DNA of 64,000 nucleotides from Hungatella hathewayi (GCA_025149285.1 CP102274.1:2805501-2869500), one strand, 5' to 3'; positions 44,701 to 53,734 are shown, counted from the stretch's first letter. A program made the numbers and translations. Notes: generated from the letters alone by a model not told the origin.

Positions 44701-47004
44701 GCCACTGCGGCCAATCTGGAGACAGAGCATGAAAGTCACAAAAAAGCGCATGACGGAGACTGGAGCTCTGCAAAGAAGAACTGTATTCTGGGCGCTACGG
44801 ATATTGTAACAAAATATATGATGTTTTCCGTTTCCTCCCAGCAGATTCTCGCCGGATTATCAGGCGGAACTGTGGAGGAAAAGGCGGAGCAGCTGTATCA
44901 GTCCCTGACGGCGGCTGATGAGATGGTGAATCTTTTCTATCAGCATAAGGGACTGAGCAGTGATCCCGATGCGGGTGAGAAGAACAAATTGCCGGTGAGC
45001 CGGCTGAATCTGCGCTATCAGAGAATGTTTGCAGGCGCGTTCATGTATGCGGGAGGACTTCATATCGGAATCGAATGGGGGTCCATACCGGGGCTTACCA
45101 GGGGCGTTCCGGTGAAGGCGGATCCGAAAGGCAGATATGAAAGCGGTCAATACTTCGGCTGGGGAATTGCCCACGAGATCGGCCATGAAATCAATGAAGG
45201 GGCTTATGCCATAGCCGAGATTACAAATAACTATTTCTCCGTGCTGGCGCAGGCTCATGACACCAATGACAGTGTGCGGTTCCAGTATCCGGAGGTTTAT
45301 AAGAAGGTGACTTCGGGCGTCACAGGGCGCTCCTCCAATGTGTTTACACAGCTGGGATTATACTGGCAGCTTCATCTGGCATACGATATGGGAGGTTACA
45401 ACTATAAAACGTACGATAAGTACCGGGATCAGTTTAACAACCTGTTTTTTGCCAGAGTGGACTCCTACGTAAGAAATACAGAAGCGGCGCCGAAGCCGGG
45501 CGGAGTATCGCTGAGCCTGAGCGGAGACGTGGACAACAAGCTTATGCGTCTGGCGTGTGCGGCGGCGGAAAAGAATATTCTGGAGTTCTTCGAACGCTGG
45601 GGTATGGTGCCTGACGAGACGACAAAGAAGTATGCGCAGCAGTTTGAAAAAGAGACAAGAGCGATCTGGTTTGTAAACGATGAGGCGAGGGCATACGTGC
45701 TGAAGAACGGAAAAGATGGTTCCGTTGCAGCCAGCACTGTGGTCGAGGCTGATTTAAGCTACACAGAGAATTCCAATGAGGTGACGATCCATCTCGCAAG
45801 CCAGTCTAAAAAGCCGGAGGCGATGCTGGGATACGAAATCTACCGTTCCGAAACCATCAAGAGCCATGTGGAGAAGAAACCGGTAGGCTTCGTGACTGCG
45901 GACCAGACGGAATTTGTGGATTCTGTTTCTACTGTTAACAACAGGGTCTTCACCTATGAAGTAGTGGGTTACGATAAGTACTTAAATGCCACAAAACCGG
46001 TGGTACTGGAGCCGGTTAAAGTATCCCACGGCGGCGTGATTGATAAATCAGACTGGACCGTAACCACGAACATGGTCTCTGCAGAGGACAAGGTGGATGA
46101 GGAGATCAACCCGGATACGGTAACCATGGAGGCGATCGGAAAGGTCATCGATAACGATGCGGGAACCACCTATACAGGAAAAACTGTGGCAGGCAGTAAC
46201 GGAAAAGCACCGGCGGCATCTGTTACCATTCACTTAAACAGGGAAGAGACCATCACCGGTCTTACGTATAAACTGAGTAATGCAGATAACGCGGCAGGAA
46301 GCCCGATCGGCAATTTTAAAGTGGAGATCAGCGATACCGGCGCAGAAGGTTCCTGGACCCAGGTTAAGGCCGGAACCTTCTCCGTAGCGCAGGGGCAGCT
46401 GGTGAACGGCAGTGAGACCGTCTATTTTAACAAGAATGATGACACATGGCTGTACGCCTATGACACCTCATACGTAAGGATTACGGCGGTGGATCAGAAG
46501 GGAACCGATATATCCATTTCGGAGATTGACCTGCTGGGACAGACCGGAGACGACATTGACTTTGGTCAGACGGATTCGATCGGTATTCTGAAAGAGGACT
46601 ACCATGCAGGACATGGAGAGAGCGGAGAAGCCGTTATTCCGAAGGGTTCCCTTATATTTACAGGTACGTACAAAGGAAACCCGGCGTACAATGTGGTCCT
46701 GCTGTATGATGAGCAGGGAAAGATTGTGGGCGGTACCGATGAAGCAGGAAATATATCGGCGGCACAGATGATCTTTGCGGAAGTGCCGGAGCATGGAGAA
46801 CTGGGTGAGACCAGCAGCGGAACCTGGATCTATTATATCGAACCCGGGAACTTTAAAAAAGACGCTCTTCCAAAACGTGTGAGAGCAGAGCTCTACCGGG
46901 TAGACAACGCACATGACAACAGGGGAGAACGCCTCGTCAGCAATACTCTGTTTGTCGATATGCCGGAGAAACTGCCGGTGATCGAGATAAAAGCACAGGA
47001 CTGA
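41755..47004 (+). CDS. Secreted M60-like metallopeptidase with dockerin, FN3 and F5/8C modules
   Basis: A 1749-residue secreted protein. Signal peptide about 1-26. A dockerin type I-like pair of calcium loops lies at about 168-222 (GDVNGDGQIDGEDMEEL and DFNGDGEVDLVDLQYF). Two fibronectin III-like domains span about 420-600, and a discoidin/F5/8C-like domain about 609-760. The M60/enhancin-like region runs about 838-1290, with the zinc site HEIGH (1140-1144) and E1155 in the AEITNN motif. A third FN3-like, a second F5/8C-like domain (about 1430-1600) and a C-terminal beta domain follow. M60 enzymes cleave O-glycosylated proteins such as mucins, so a host glycoprotein substrate is likely. There is no LPxTG. 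Dockerins are normally C-terminal; the N-terminal position is odd. The next gene may encode its anchor. Confidence 0.88.
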   Translation: MKRAAACLLALCLILQGPASLMTSFADFGQRGVASPSNSVSASPSSAWKENESEGKNGELKVEIRGVLPVQRAAGWELFLTKDEELSDQGTLQFEAVESAGVYSSGSYTFTDLPRGKYQLLVKSLNGGYEDYIQKNISINGDRASILLLNDYPEKYGYTGNKMPGVIRMGDVNGDGQIDGEDMEELIDAIDEAESNSTDSRCDFNGDGEVDLVDLQYFTIFYKNKSNTKATVTSQALVNPDAVTASSSNAVFSVDTLKEVFAGNSSEALKLETAEETAITPETPVEVSAEIEKGLTAAGFTIQPVIGSGNTIKDGFVTVECEGEDDPVVFKIENGVAVRQTGAKARAAFRSASPRSGAEDSAAGRTIVIDLGRQVAIKKVTITVTAALEKEATLVEISKVEFLNNMENRIPEPEMNIPENLNAVAGSESFDLTWKRAVNVTGYEAEVTGRVKSGIKTAVIPVSENRLSVESIQNEDLINGEEYTVRVQSVNGAWKSGYSESVKVTPEASKRPDPPEGITVKGGYRSLDISWKKMKDTDSYSMFYREYDDADGSYIRIDNIENTSQTVPNLKDETKYDIYLTGTNKIGESAPSMHYSGTTESVNAPVTPNYKLINVAGENGGTEHIKAVNNHGGTADSEFAVADNDAVSAWVRNDWDAGCVYPGESKSPTVTLDDSYTMDTVVIIPDQAQKFAYTDATFFYWPEGKNSQVQAAGTFSRKTSSNGKTYYEFQTSQPVTTDRVQVRLTTGYGPSSRISIAEMKFYYYDPIEHEVYDLFADDMHLSLKEGVTQESIDSLRARLEVKDEVSGELHPKKEILERELTTAEQILKDEALADILTIDNRVTKKADGSITFGGGLNAWQPLGVTAMAGDTVMVYVGSPEKKTGDSTNLRLIATQYHGESSAWSKTIGMLKAGINEITIPKITDLDVEQGGQLYVEYTGAQGKERYSVRVSGGHQIPTLNVTMASDSNAARALVTKYVEELEATAANLETEHESHKKAHDGDWSSAKKNCILGATDIVTKYMMFSVSSQQILAGLSGGTVEEKAEQLYQSLTAADEMVNLFYQHKGLSSDPDAGEKNKLPVSRLNLRYQRMFAGAFMYAGGLHIGIEWGSIPGLTRGVPVKADPKGRYESGQYFGWGIAHEIGHEINEGAYAIAEITNNYFSVLAQAHDTNDSVRFQYPEVYKKVTSGVTGRSSNVFTQLGLYWQLHLAYDMGGYNYKTYDKYRDQFNNLFFARVDSYVRNTEAAPKPGGVSLSLSGDVDNKLMRLACAAAEKNILEFFERWGMVPDETTKKYAQQFEKETRAIWFVNDEARAYVLKNGKDGSVAASTVVEADLSYTENSNEVTIHLASQSKKPEAMLGYEIYRSETIKSHVEKKPVGFVTADQTEFVDSVSTVNNRVFTYEVVGYDKYLNATKPVVLEPVKVSHGGVIDKSDWTVTTNMVSAEDKVDEEINPDTVTMEAIGKVIDNDAGTTYTGKTVAGSNGKAPAASVTIHLNREETITGLTYKLSNADNAAGSPIGNFKVEISDTGAEGSWTQVKAGTFSVAQGQLVNGSETVYFNKNDDTWLYAYDTSYVRITAVDQKGTDISISEIDLLGQTGDDIDFGQTDSIGILKEDYHAGHGESGEAVIPKGSLIFTGTYKGNPAYNVVLLYDEQGKIVGGTDEAGNISAAQMIFAEVPEHGELGETSSGTWIYYIEPGNFKKDALPKRVRAELYRVDNAHDNRGERLVSNTLFVDMPEKLPVIEIKAQD

Positions 47005-47023
47005 ACGTACGGGAGGAGAAAAT

Positions 47024-48223
47024 ATGTTGCAGCGACTTATGAATAAGAAAGTAGTAATTGGCCTGCTGGGAATCCTGATCCTTCTTGCAGCGTTTGGCCG
47101 AATCATGACTACGCCGGCGGAGGAATACCGGTTTGTCACATGGGAAAAGGGAACCAGCGAAAATGAGGTAAAAGTAAGTGTTATGCTTTCTGCACGGGAG
47201 GACGTGCAGAAAGCAGGAACCTTCCAGGTTCAGTTCGGAGTGGCCTCCGATGATCCGGATGGGATAGAGGATATCAAATTTAAGTTCGACAGCGATTTAA
47301 AAAACAATTCGGACGTAACGGTTAAAACGTATCGCTATAATCAGAGCAACGGGACCCTGACGATCTACGTATCAGGTGTAGCAGATGATATACTGAAAAA
47401 GGGGACAGCGTTAAACCTTGGAACCATTGTGGTCAATGCGGACAGTGATGTGACGTTCTCGGTTGAGCCAGGCGGCTGTAAAACGGCGGATGAGAACTAT
47501 ACAGAAAGAACGCTCACCGTGTTTGGAAGCCAGGATGATTATACGGTTAAGCGGGAGACGTCAGACGACGAAACGCCGAATGAGACACCGGAAGAAACAA
47601 CTCCGGACGAGACGCCGGAAGAAACACCAGGTGAAACGGCGCCTGCTGAGACACCGGAAGAGACGCTGCCTGATGAAACACCGGGCGGAACGCTTCCGGA
47701 AGAAACAACGGACAGCAGCGAACCGGAAGAAACGCCGGAGCAGGAAGATTCCTCAGACAGTGTGTGGAAGGATCCGGAAGAGACGAGCGGAACCTGGAAG
47801 GCAAAGGACGGAGTCTGGAGCTTTGAAAAGGAAGACGGGACCTATGCGCAGAGCGAGTGGATCAAAGTCGGCGGAGAGTGGTACTGGATCGGTGCTGACG
47901 GCCGGATGATTACCGGCTGGATTCATTTAAACAATGTATGGTATTTCTGCAGTCCGTCCGGGGCGATGAAGACCGGCTGGGTCAATACCGGGGACCACTG
48001 GTTCTATTTCAGCCCATCCGGAGCCATGAAAACCGGCTGGGTTTTAGAAAAGGGCTGCTGGTATTATATGAGTGAATCCGGAGCCATGAAGACCGGCTGG
48101 GTACAGACGGACGGAAAGTGGTATTACTTAGATGAATCCGGGAAAATGCTGGCCGATACCGTGACGCCGGACGGTGTCAGAGTTGACAAAAATGGTGTCA
48201 GGGTCAACGGAATAACAGAATAA
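47024..48223 (+). CDS. Cell-wall-binding protein with cohesin-like N-terminal domain
   Basis: A 399-residue surface protein. An N-terminal membrane/signal segment (about 8-25) is followed by a 130-residue beta-rich domain (about 35-165) whose layout, with the late ALNLGTIVVNA strand, resembles cohesins. Next is a Pro/Glu/Thr linker built of repeated ETPEET/DETPEE units (about 180-245), then about five choline-binding-type wall repeats (GAMKTGWV plus aromatic WYY/WFY) to the C-terminus. It starts 19 bp after the M60 gene with GGGAGGAG ahead of the ATG, so the two are cotranscribed. The proposed role, holding the dockerin-bearing M60 peptidase at the wall, is inference. The wall repeats are certain; the cohesin call is tentative. 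Confidence 0.8.
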   Translation: MLQRLMNKKVVIGLLGILILLAAFGRIMTTPAEEYRFVTWEKGTSENEVKVSVMLSAREDVQKAGTFQVQFGVASDDPDGIEDIKFKFDSDLKNNSDVTVKTYRYNQSNGTLTIYVSGVADDILKKGTALNLGTIVVNADSDVTFSVEPGGCKTADENYTERTLTVFGSQDDYTVKRETSDDETPNETPEETTPDETPEETPGETAPAETPEETLPDETPGGTLPEETTDSSEPEETPEQEDSSDSVWKDPEETSGTWKAKDGVWSFEKEDGTYAQSEWIKVGGEWYWIGADGRMITGWIHLNNVWYFCSPSGAMKTGWVNTGDHWFYFSPSGAMKTGWVLEKGCWYYMSESGAMKTGWVQTDGKWYYLDESGKMLADTVTPDGVRVDKNGVRVNGITE

Positions 48224-48228
48224 AAAGT

Positions 48229-48270
48229 GAGGGACTGTTTTAGGAATATTCTTAAAACGGTCCCTCTTTA
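48229..48270 (+). terminator. Intrinsic terminator of the M60 operon
   Basis: A 14-bp stem (48229-48242 with 48253-48266, one wobble) with TTTA after it. Confidence 0.8.
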
Positions 48271-48285
48271 TCTGTGAGATGGCGT

Positions 48286-48314
48286 TTGATCTTTCGTTTG
48301 GGCCATGGTAAAAT
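48286..48314 (+). promoter_or_regulatory. Sigma-A promoter of rarA
   Basis: TTGATC (48286-48291), 17-bp spacer, TAAAAT (48309-48314), 45 bp before the start codon. Confidence 0.72.
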
Positions 48315-48358
48315 AGAAACGAAACATATGATCGAATGAAAAAGGTGGTTGAGACAGG

Positions 48359-49681
48359 ATGGAACAATTATCGCTTTTTGACGACCGGGCTGCTGTGGGT
48401 CCGCTGGCAAGCCGGTTGAGGCCAACGGGGCTGGAGGAATTTGTGGGCCAGAAGCACCTTCTGGGTGAGGGAAAGGTGCTGCGCCGGATTATTGATCAGG
48501 ACATGGTGTGTTCCATGATCTTCTGGGGACCTCCCGGTGTGGGAAAGACCACTCTGGCCAGGATCATCGCCAACCGGACAAAGGCCTCCTTCGTGGATTT
48601 TTCCGCCGTTACAAGCGGAATTAAGGAAATTAAGGAAGTGATGGCTCAGGCGGAGCGGGACCGCCATATGGGCCTGCGCACGCTTGTATTTGTGGACGAG
48701 ATCCACCGTTTTAATAAGGCCCAGCAGGATGCATTTCTTCCGTATGTCGAAAAGGGGAGTATCATCCTCATCGGAGCCACGACGGAGAATCCCTCGTTTG
48801 AGATTAACGCGGCTCTTCTTTCGAGATGCAAGGTTTTCGTGCTCCAGGCGCTCCAGACGGATGACCTGGTAATTCTTCTGCACCATGCCTTAACGAGCCC
48901 GCTCGGGCTGGGGGATCAGAGGATCGGGATTACAGAGGACATGCTCCGGATGATCGCCCAGTTTGCTAATGGGGACGCGAGAACGGCACTCAATACGCTG
49001 GAGATGGCAGTCCTAAACGGGGAGATCAGCGCGGAAGAGACCACCGTGACTCCCGAAGTGCTGGAACAGTGTACCAGCCGCAAGTCCCTCCTGTATGATA
49101 AGAATGGCGAGGAGCACTACAATCTGATTTCCGCCTTTCACAAATCCATGAGAAACAGTGATCCGGACGCGGCGCTTTACTGGCTGGCCCGCATGCTGGA
49201 GGCCGGAGAAGATCCGCTCTATGTGGCGAGACGGCTGATCCGTTTTGCAAGCGAGGATATCGGGATGGCGGACAGCCAGGCGCTTACGCTGGCGGTCTCC
49301 GCCTATCAGGCCTGCCATTTTAACGGGATGCCTGAGTGCAACGTCAATCTGGCGCACACAGTGATCTATCTATCCATGGCGCCGAAATCCAACTCCGCTT
49401 ACGCGGGCTACGAACACTGCAGGGAGGATGCCCTGCACACGCTGGCAGAGCCGGTTCCCTTAGTGATCCGCAACGCGCCGACGGGACTGATGAAGGAGCT
49501 GCATTACGGGAAAGGCTATCAGTACGCCCACCAGACAGAGGACAGGATTGCCGCCATGCAGTGCATGCCGGACTCCTTAAAAGACAGGACGTACTATGTG
49601 CCTACGGAAGAGGGGAATGAGAAGGCGGCGAAGAAGAGGCTGGAGGAAGTGAAGGCGTGGAGAGAGGCGCATGGGATGTAG
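48359..49681 (+). CDS. rarA: Replication-associated recombination protein A (RarA/MgsA AAA ATPase)
   Basis: A 440-residue clamp-loader-like ATPase that acts at stalled replication forks. The N-terminus MEQLSLFDD resembles a beta-clamp-interacting peptide (QLSLF). Walker A is GPPGVGKT (57-64), Walker B LVFVDEIHRFNK, sensor GATTENPSFEIN, and the C-terminal tetramerisation domain has the MAPKSNSAY and RNAPTGLMKELHYGKGYQYAH blocks. Full length. Own promoter and terminator. Confidence 0.96.
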   Translation: MEQLSLFDDRAAVGPLASRLRPTGLEEFVGQKHLLGEGKVLRRIIDQDMVCSMIFWGPPGVGKTTLARIIANRTKASFVDFSAVTSGIKEIKEVMAQAERDRHMGLRTLVFVDEIHRFNKAQQDAFLPYVEKGSIILIGATTENPSFEINAALLSRCKVFVLQALQTDDLVILLHHALTSPLGLGDQRIGITEDMLRMIAQFANGDARTALNTLEMAVLNGEISAEETTVTPEVLEQCTSRKSLLYDKNGEEHYNLISAFHKSMRNSDPDAALYWLARMLEAGEDPLYVARRLIRFASEDIGMADSQALTLAVSAYQACHFNGMPECNVNLAHTVIYLSMAPKSNSAYAGYEHCREDALHTLAEPVPLVIRNAPTGLMKELHYGKGYQYAHQTEDRIAAMQCMPDSLKDRTYYVPTEEGNEKAAKKRLEEVKAWREAHGM

Positions 49682-49737
49682 GGGCAGGCAGTAAGGAATT
49701 ATTTTCTGCGGATTGAAGCTGCGGTTGTGGTAAGCTG

Positions 49738-49783
49738 GCTGAGTGAAATTACTGATTATTTAGTGATTTCACTCAGCTTTTTT
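49738..49783 (+). terminator. Intrinsic terminator after rarA
   Basis: A 12-bp perfect stem (49738-49749 with 49766-49777) followed by six T residues. The rest of the 49682-49982 gap is AT-rich and marks the start of the accessory island; nothing else is recognised in it. Confidence 0.88.
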
Positions 49784-49982
49784 AATTGATTCCCTGTAAA
49801 AATGATGTCTGAGAGCTGCCGGTACAAAATATTTAAAAAAATTCGTTTCATTATAGATACCACAAACGACTAACTAATAAGTAGGTGAGTGTTTAAAACG
49901 TCTGATTATATGAAAAAAAGGCGTTACAAACGCTCGAAAATACTTTTATCGTGAATTATGATTATTATCAGGAGGTATTATA

Positions 49983-50207
49983 ATGAATGAGCAATTTATA
50001 CGTAGTCGGCTTTCCAGATTACGAGAAGAAAAACAGGTCTCAGAGCGAAAGATGAGCCTGGATTTAGGACACAGCACCAGCTATATTCGTAGTATCACCT
50101 CTGGCAGGACGCTTCCGTCAATGAGTGAGTTCCTTTATATATGTGAGTATCTTGGAATTACGCCAATGGAATTTTTTAATGATAGAGAGTCATGGCGAGG
50201 AAGCTGA
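49983..50207 (+). pseudogene. XRE-family HTH regulator, apparently 3'-truncated
   Basis: A 74-residue product with a Cro/C1-type helix-turn-helix (SRLREEKQVSERKMSLDLGHSTSYIRSITSGRTLPSMSEF in pieces; the recognition helix is around residues 27-45). It starts at an ATG with CAGGAGG 9 bp upstream. After EFFNDRES the sequence meets, out of frame, the middle of a response regulator coding region, so the natural 3' end appears lost to a deletion. The HTH itself is complete and could still fold. AT-rich relative to the flanking core genes. Confidence 0.65.
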
Positions 50208-50847
50208 TATTGAAGACTTTTCAGATGGCCAGACATGCCTGTCACAGCTTAGAAACAGAAATTTCAACATCCTCTTTCTGGATATAGAGATGCCGGGAAT
50301 GGACGGTTTTTCCATGGCCGGGAAAATGCAAAAGAGTTATCCAAATATAGTATTGATTTTCGTCTCTTCTCATGAAAGCCTGGTTTTTCAGTCATATGAA
50401 TACGATACATTCTGGTTTATGCGTAAGAGCGCGCTGATAGCCGATTTGAAAAAAGCAATTGATAAGTATTTTGCGCGCATTATTTATAATGAATTATTTT
50501 ATGTGGTAAATGCACAAAAAGTTTATTATAAAGACATTCTGTATATCGAATGCATTGGACATTTGATTACAATTAAAACAACAGACAAAACTTATAGCAT
50601 GTGCGGCAGCCTAAAAAAATTGGAGGAAGAATTAACGCCCTATCAATTTATCCGTGTACATAAGAGTTTTTTGGTAAATATGCAGCAGATCAATGTGATT
50701 CATAATGATAAAATAATCCTTACCGATAACAGCAGTGTATTACTTAGCAAAGCTCGGCAACAAACGGCTCCGGAAAAACCGTGGAGTACGTCTATGATGA
50801 GGCGGACAATCTGCAGAAGATCATCTATCCGGATAATGGTACGGTAG
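50125..50847 (+). pseudogene. LytTR response regulator remnant fused at both ends
   Basis: From about 50191 the frame encodes the later part of a receiver domain (DFSDGQTCLSQL, then NILFLDIEMPGMDGF with the phosphoacceptor Asp) and a full LytTR DNA-binding domain (ELFYVVNAQKVYYKDILYIE and QFIRVHKSFLVNMQQI), as in AgrA-like regulators. The first 25-30 residues with the conserved acidic pair are missing; the ORF's own N-terminus is out-of-frame reading of the upstream HTH gene. After SSVLLSKARQ (about 50755) it runs out of frame into RHS sequence. It is a deletion remnant, probably of a peptide-signalling regulator. Confidence 0.7.
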
Positions 50848-52328
50848 AGTATATTTACGATAAAAACGACAACATCACGAAGATCGTGGACCGTGACGGA
50901 AGAGAAACCTTCTACAGCTATGACCCATTGAACCGGCTGACAAAGGTGAAACGCGCAGACGGAAGCACTAGCAGCTATACTTATAATGCACGCGACCAGA
51001 TCGTGGAGGCGGAGAATCTCTGCTCCTGCGGCTTTCTGATCTCGGACTATCAGTACACGTATGACGATGCCGGACTGATCGTGAGTGAGACAGCCAAAGA
51101 GTGCCTGTTTGTGTCGAATAAGGATTACGGCCACAAAGGCGGACCGGACGGAGAATGCGTCCACGTATCAGATAACCCGTGGCAGAACCAGAATCCGGTA
51201 TGGGAGATCACAAAGAGAACCTTCAAGTATGACAATAACGGGGAACTCATAGAGTGTAAAGAAGATAAAGGCATGTTCGATAAGACGGTATATACATACG
51301 AATATGACTCCGTAGGAAACCGCACCCGGGTAAAGAAGCAGGAGGTATTCGAATACCGGACAGATCAGACCACCTATACGTACAATGCGGATAATCAGAT
51401 GGTTGGAGCAGTAGTCTGTGAAGGAAATCTGACGAAGCGGTATACCTTCAAGTACGATGCCAACGGCAACCTGACGCAGGAGTGCCTGATGAACCGCGCC
51501 GAAGTAACGTATCAGTACGATACAGAGAACCGTCTGAAGGCAGTGAAGGACCAGCAGAAGCTGCTGATGGCGGCAGCCTATGACGGAGACGGAAACCGGA
51601 CATTCCAGTTGAACTACAATCCGGATGCGGAATGCGGTTATGGGAAGAATGTGAGCGGAGAAGTCTTCATGCCGGAGAATAATAAGAATGAGGATGGAAG
51701 CTTAACGGCGGAAGGCGATTTATTCAGCTATATCTGCTCTGCAACGGGACGGGCTTATGATCTGACGGAGTATGTGAATGATACGAACCGGCAGTATACC
51801 GAGGTCCTGACTGCGTATACGGTGAACAGCGGGGCAACGGAAAGCTACAGCTACAATGGAAGGCAGAGACTGTCAAGGAATGATATATGGACGGAGGCCC
51901 GCGACCTGGTATGTAACGAAACAAGCTATTACCTGTATGACGGCCGTGGAAGTGTAACGGCGAATACGTGGCAGAACGGAATGGTGACGAGTGTGTACCA
52001 GTATGACCCATACGGGCAGGTGACACTGGGAAGTACGGAGCATACGGATTTCTACGGGTATAATGCGGAGAGCTACAACCCGAATACCGGGCTTGAATTC
52101 TTAAGAGCGAGGTATTATAATGCAGAGATAGGGAGATTCTTCCAGGAAGATACGTATTTGGGAGATATCAACGACCCATTGACACTGAACCGGTATGCAT
52201 ATACGAAGAATAGTCCGTTGAATTATATTGATCCAAGCGGCCATACTCAAGTAGGTATTCCCAAAGGAATAATAAGCAGGACTTTTGATAAATTAGTCGA
52301 TAATATTAAAGGAAAACTTTTCATTTAA
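50781..52328 (+). pseudogene. RHS/YD-repeat protein, 5'-truncated
   Basis: Encodes 515 residues of YD-repeat shell (units such as YTYEYDSVGNRTRVKKQ and YTYNADNQMVG) ending in the RHS core signature YNPNTGLEFLRARYYNAEIGRF and NRYAYTKNSPLNYIDPSGH. After the core only 27 residues follow, too short for a toxin tip. RHS proteins normally exceed 1500 residues with an N-terminal delivery part; here that is missing and the frame begins abruptly at about 50763, joined to the response regulator remnant. The GTG at 50781 has no ribosome binding site. It is probably a displaced 3' cassette from an RHS locus, silent unless recombined. Confidence 0.8.
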
Positions 52329-52465
52329 TATTTGGGAAGGAGGGTGAGTTAGTTCTACTGGAATCTAGCAAAAATGACGCTCATATCAAAGCTGCAATAA
52401 AAAGAGCGGAAGACAGTAATGATATTACCTATTGCCAGGAAATAGATGAAGAATATTATTTAAGT

Positions 52466-53203
52466 ATGATTATGGGTATTGATATGGAATTGGCTTACCA
52501 GTATGGCTTTGGAGATACAAGAACAAAAGCAATGCTGGATCAATTTCAAAAGCTGACTGGTTCTGAAGATTTACTGGTGGATAGTTTACTGGATAGGGAA
52601 TCTTACTATTATGGTAAATATATAGGTGATATGATTGCAATGATTGCAAACAGTGGAATGACAGCAGCTGGGATTGCAGCATTTATAGAACTGTTGCCGG
52701 CGGCAGCACCTATAATGAGTGCGTCATTTAGCGGAGATATTGGTGTAATACAGATGGTATTAAGTGGGGGAATGATATTTGAAATAGAAGTGGCAGGAGC
52801 AGCAGGAGCTGGATTGGGAGCAGGGCTATATAATATAGCAGCGATTAAGCAGAGAGCGTATGATAATTTAGATAAGGCACAGAATTCTGGAAAGGGGGAT
52901 TCTAAGACTGAGTTAACTTCTAGTATTGATAAAGACCCGCGCCTTGTAAAAGCTGCAGAAGAAATGGGAAAAAATGAGCGTGTACAACAAGAAGCGGATC
53001 ACCTTATTGATGAATTGTTAAAAGGAAATGAAAACCCTGGATTAGGTAGCAAGAATTTATTTAAGGATGTATCTTATCTGAGAGGAAGGAATGGTGCAAG
53101 AGTATTTTACCGAAAAACAGCTAATGGTTATGAAATTTTGGGAAAAGCAGATAAAGCGAATGAACAAACTGTTATAAACATTTTAAAAAAATTATACGAG
53201 TAG
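52466..53203 (+). CDS. Orphan RHS-associated toxin-tip-like protein
   Basis: A 245-residue product, AT-rich. The frame is open upstream to 52310 without a good start codon, which suggests it is a displaced C-terminal cassette. Residues 1-60 (DMELAYQYGFGDTRTKAML) and a Gly/Ala-rich hydrophobic middle (about 50-125) look like the pre-toxin linker of RHS proteins. The last 80 residues (LRGRNGARVFYRKTANGY, EILGKADKANEQ) resemble small RelE/BECR-fold nuclease domains; that is a tentative pattern match. The next gene, 8 bp away, is a small acidic protein fitting an immunity protein. Expression is doubtful. Confidence 0.55.
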   Translation: MIMGIDMELAYQYGFGDTRTKAMLDQFQKLTGSEDLLVDSLLDRESYYYGKYIGDMIAMIANSGMTAAGIAAFIELLPAAAPIMSASFSGDIGVIQMVLSGGMIFEIEVAGAAGAGLGAGLYNIAAIKQRAYDNLDKAQNSGKGDSKTELTSSIDKDPRLVKAAEEMGKNERVQQEADHLIDELLKGNENPGLGSKNLFKDVSYLRGRNGARVFYRKTANGYEILGKADKANEQTVINILKKLYE

Positions 53204-53211
53204 GTGTGATT

Positions 53212-53562
53212 ATGAAAATCAAAAATATTACTTATCCAACGGTTTTAGAAAAAATTCCTGATTTATTTAATGATAATATTGATGTTTTTGTAGAAACAGA
53301 AGATGGAATGCATTTTACGATGACAATATGCACGCCGATGTTTTATTTACATTATATGGAGAAGGAAAATTTGAATTTTATCCCTGCCTCGCCGCCAGAT
53401 ATTATTGTAAAAGAGTTAACACATAACAATATTAAAGAAGCGTTAGAGTCTTTTTGTGAAGACGATGGTTATTGGATGAAACTATATTTTCTTTCAGGTG
53501 CAAGCGAGGGGATTTTTTCTAAAGATAAGTTGGACGAAATGATTCAAAATATTGAAAAATGA
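53212..53562 (+). CDS. Putative immunity protein for the preceding toxin tip
   Basis: A 116-residue, AT-rich, acidic protein beginning MKIKNITYPTVLEKIPDLF. No family recognised with certainty. Its place directly after a toxin-tip-like ORF, small size and negative charge fit an RHS immunity protein. I chose the ATG at 53212 over an in-frame GTG two codons upstream. A conserved hairpin repeat follows it at 53575. Confidence 0.6.
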   Translation: MKIKNITYPTVLEKIPDLFNDNIDVFVETEDGMHFTMTICTPMFYLHYMEKENLNFIPASPPDIIVKELTHNNIKEALESFCEDDGYWMKLYFLSGASEGIFSKDKLDEMIQNIEK

Positions 53563-53574
53563 TAGAATCTCATT

Positions 53575-53734
53575 GCCCGGCTATGCCGGGCGATGTCATC
53601 CGAGGTTATGCAGTTCTTTGGCATAACCTCTTTAACCAGCACACTTTTCGACCCTGAGTATTTTGGCTCTTTGGAGGGAAATGTCGTTGTTCCAAATTGG
53701 CCCAACGTGCCGGAATTCCTGTGTTATGGTACAT
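53575..53734 (+). repeat. Cassette 3' repeat, copy 1 (about 160 bp)
   Basis: Closely related to 56864-57021. The first 82 bp are most alike: a GCCCGGC/GCCGGGC hairpin, then a GAGGTTATGC/GCATAACCTC hairpin (53602-53611 with 53621-53630) with TTT after it, then CACACTTTTCGACCCTG. Weaker similarity continues to ATGGTACAT. It is terminator-like and lies just after an immunity-like gene, as the second copy does. Confidence 0.75.

Noticed and set aside
47560..47760. Regular repeats that could suggest a CRISPR or tandem DNA repeat
   Set aside because: They encode the in-frame ETPEET linker of the wall-binding protein; units are unequal and there are no spacers.
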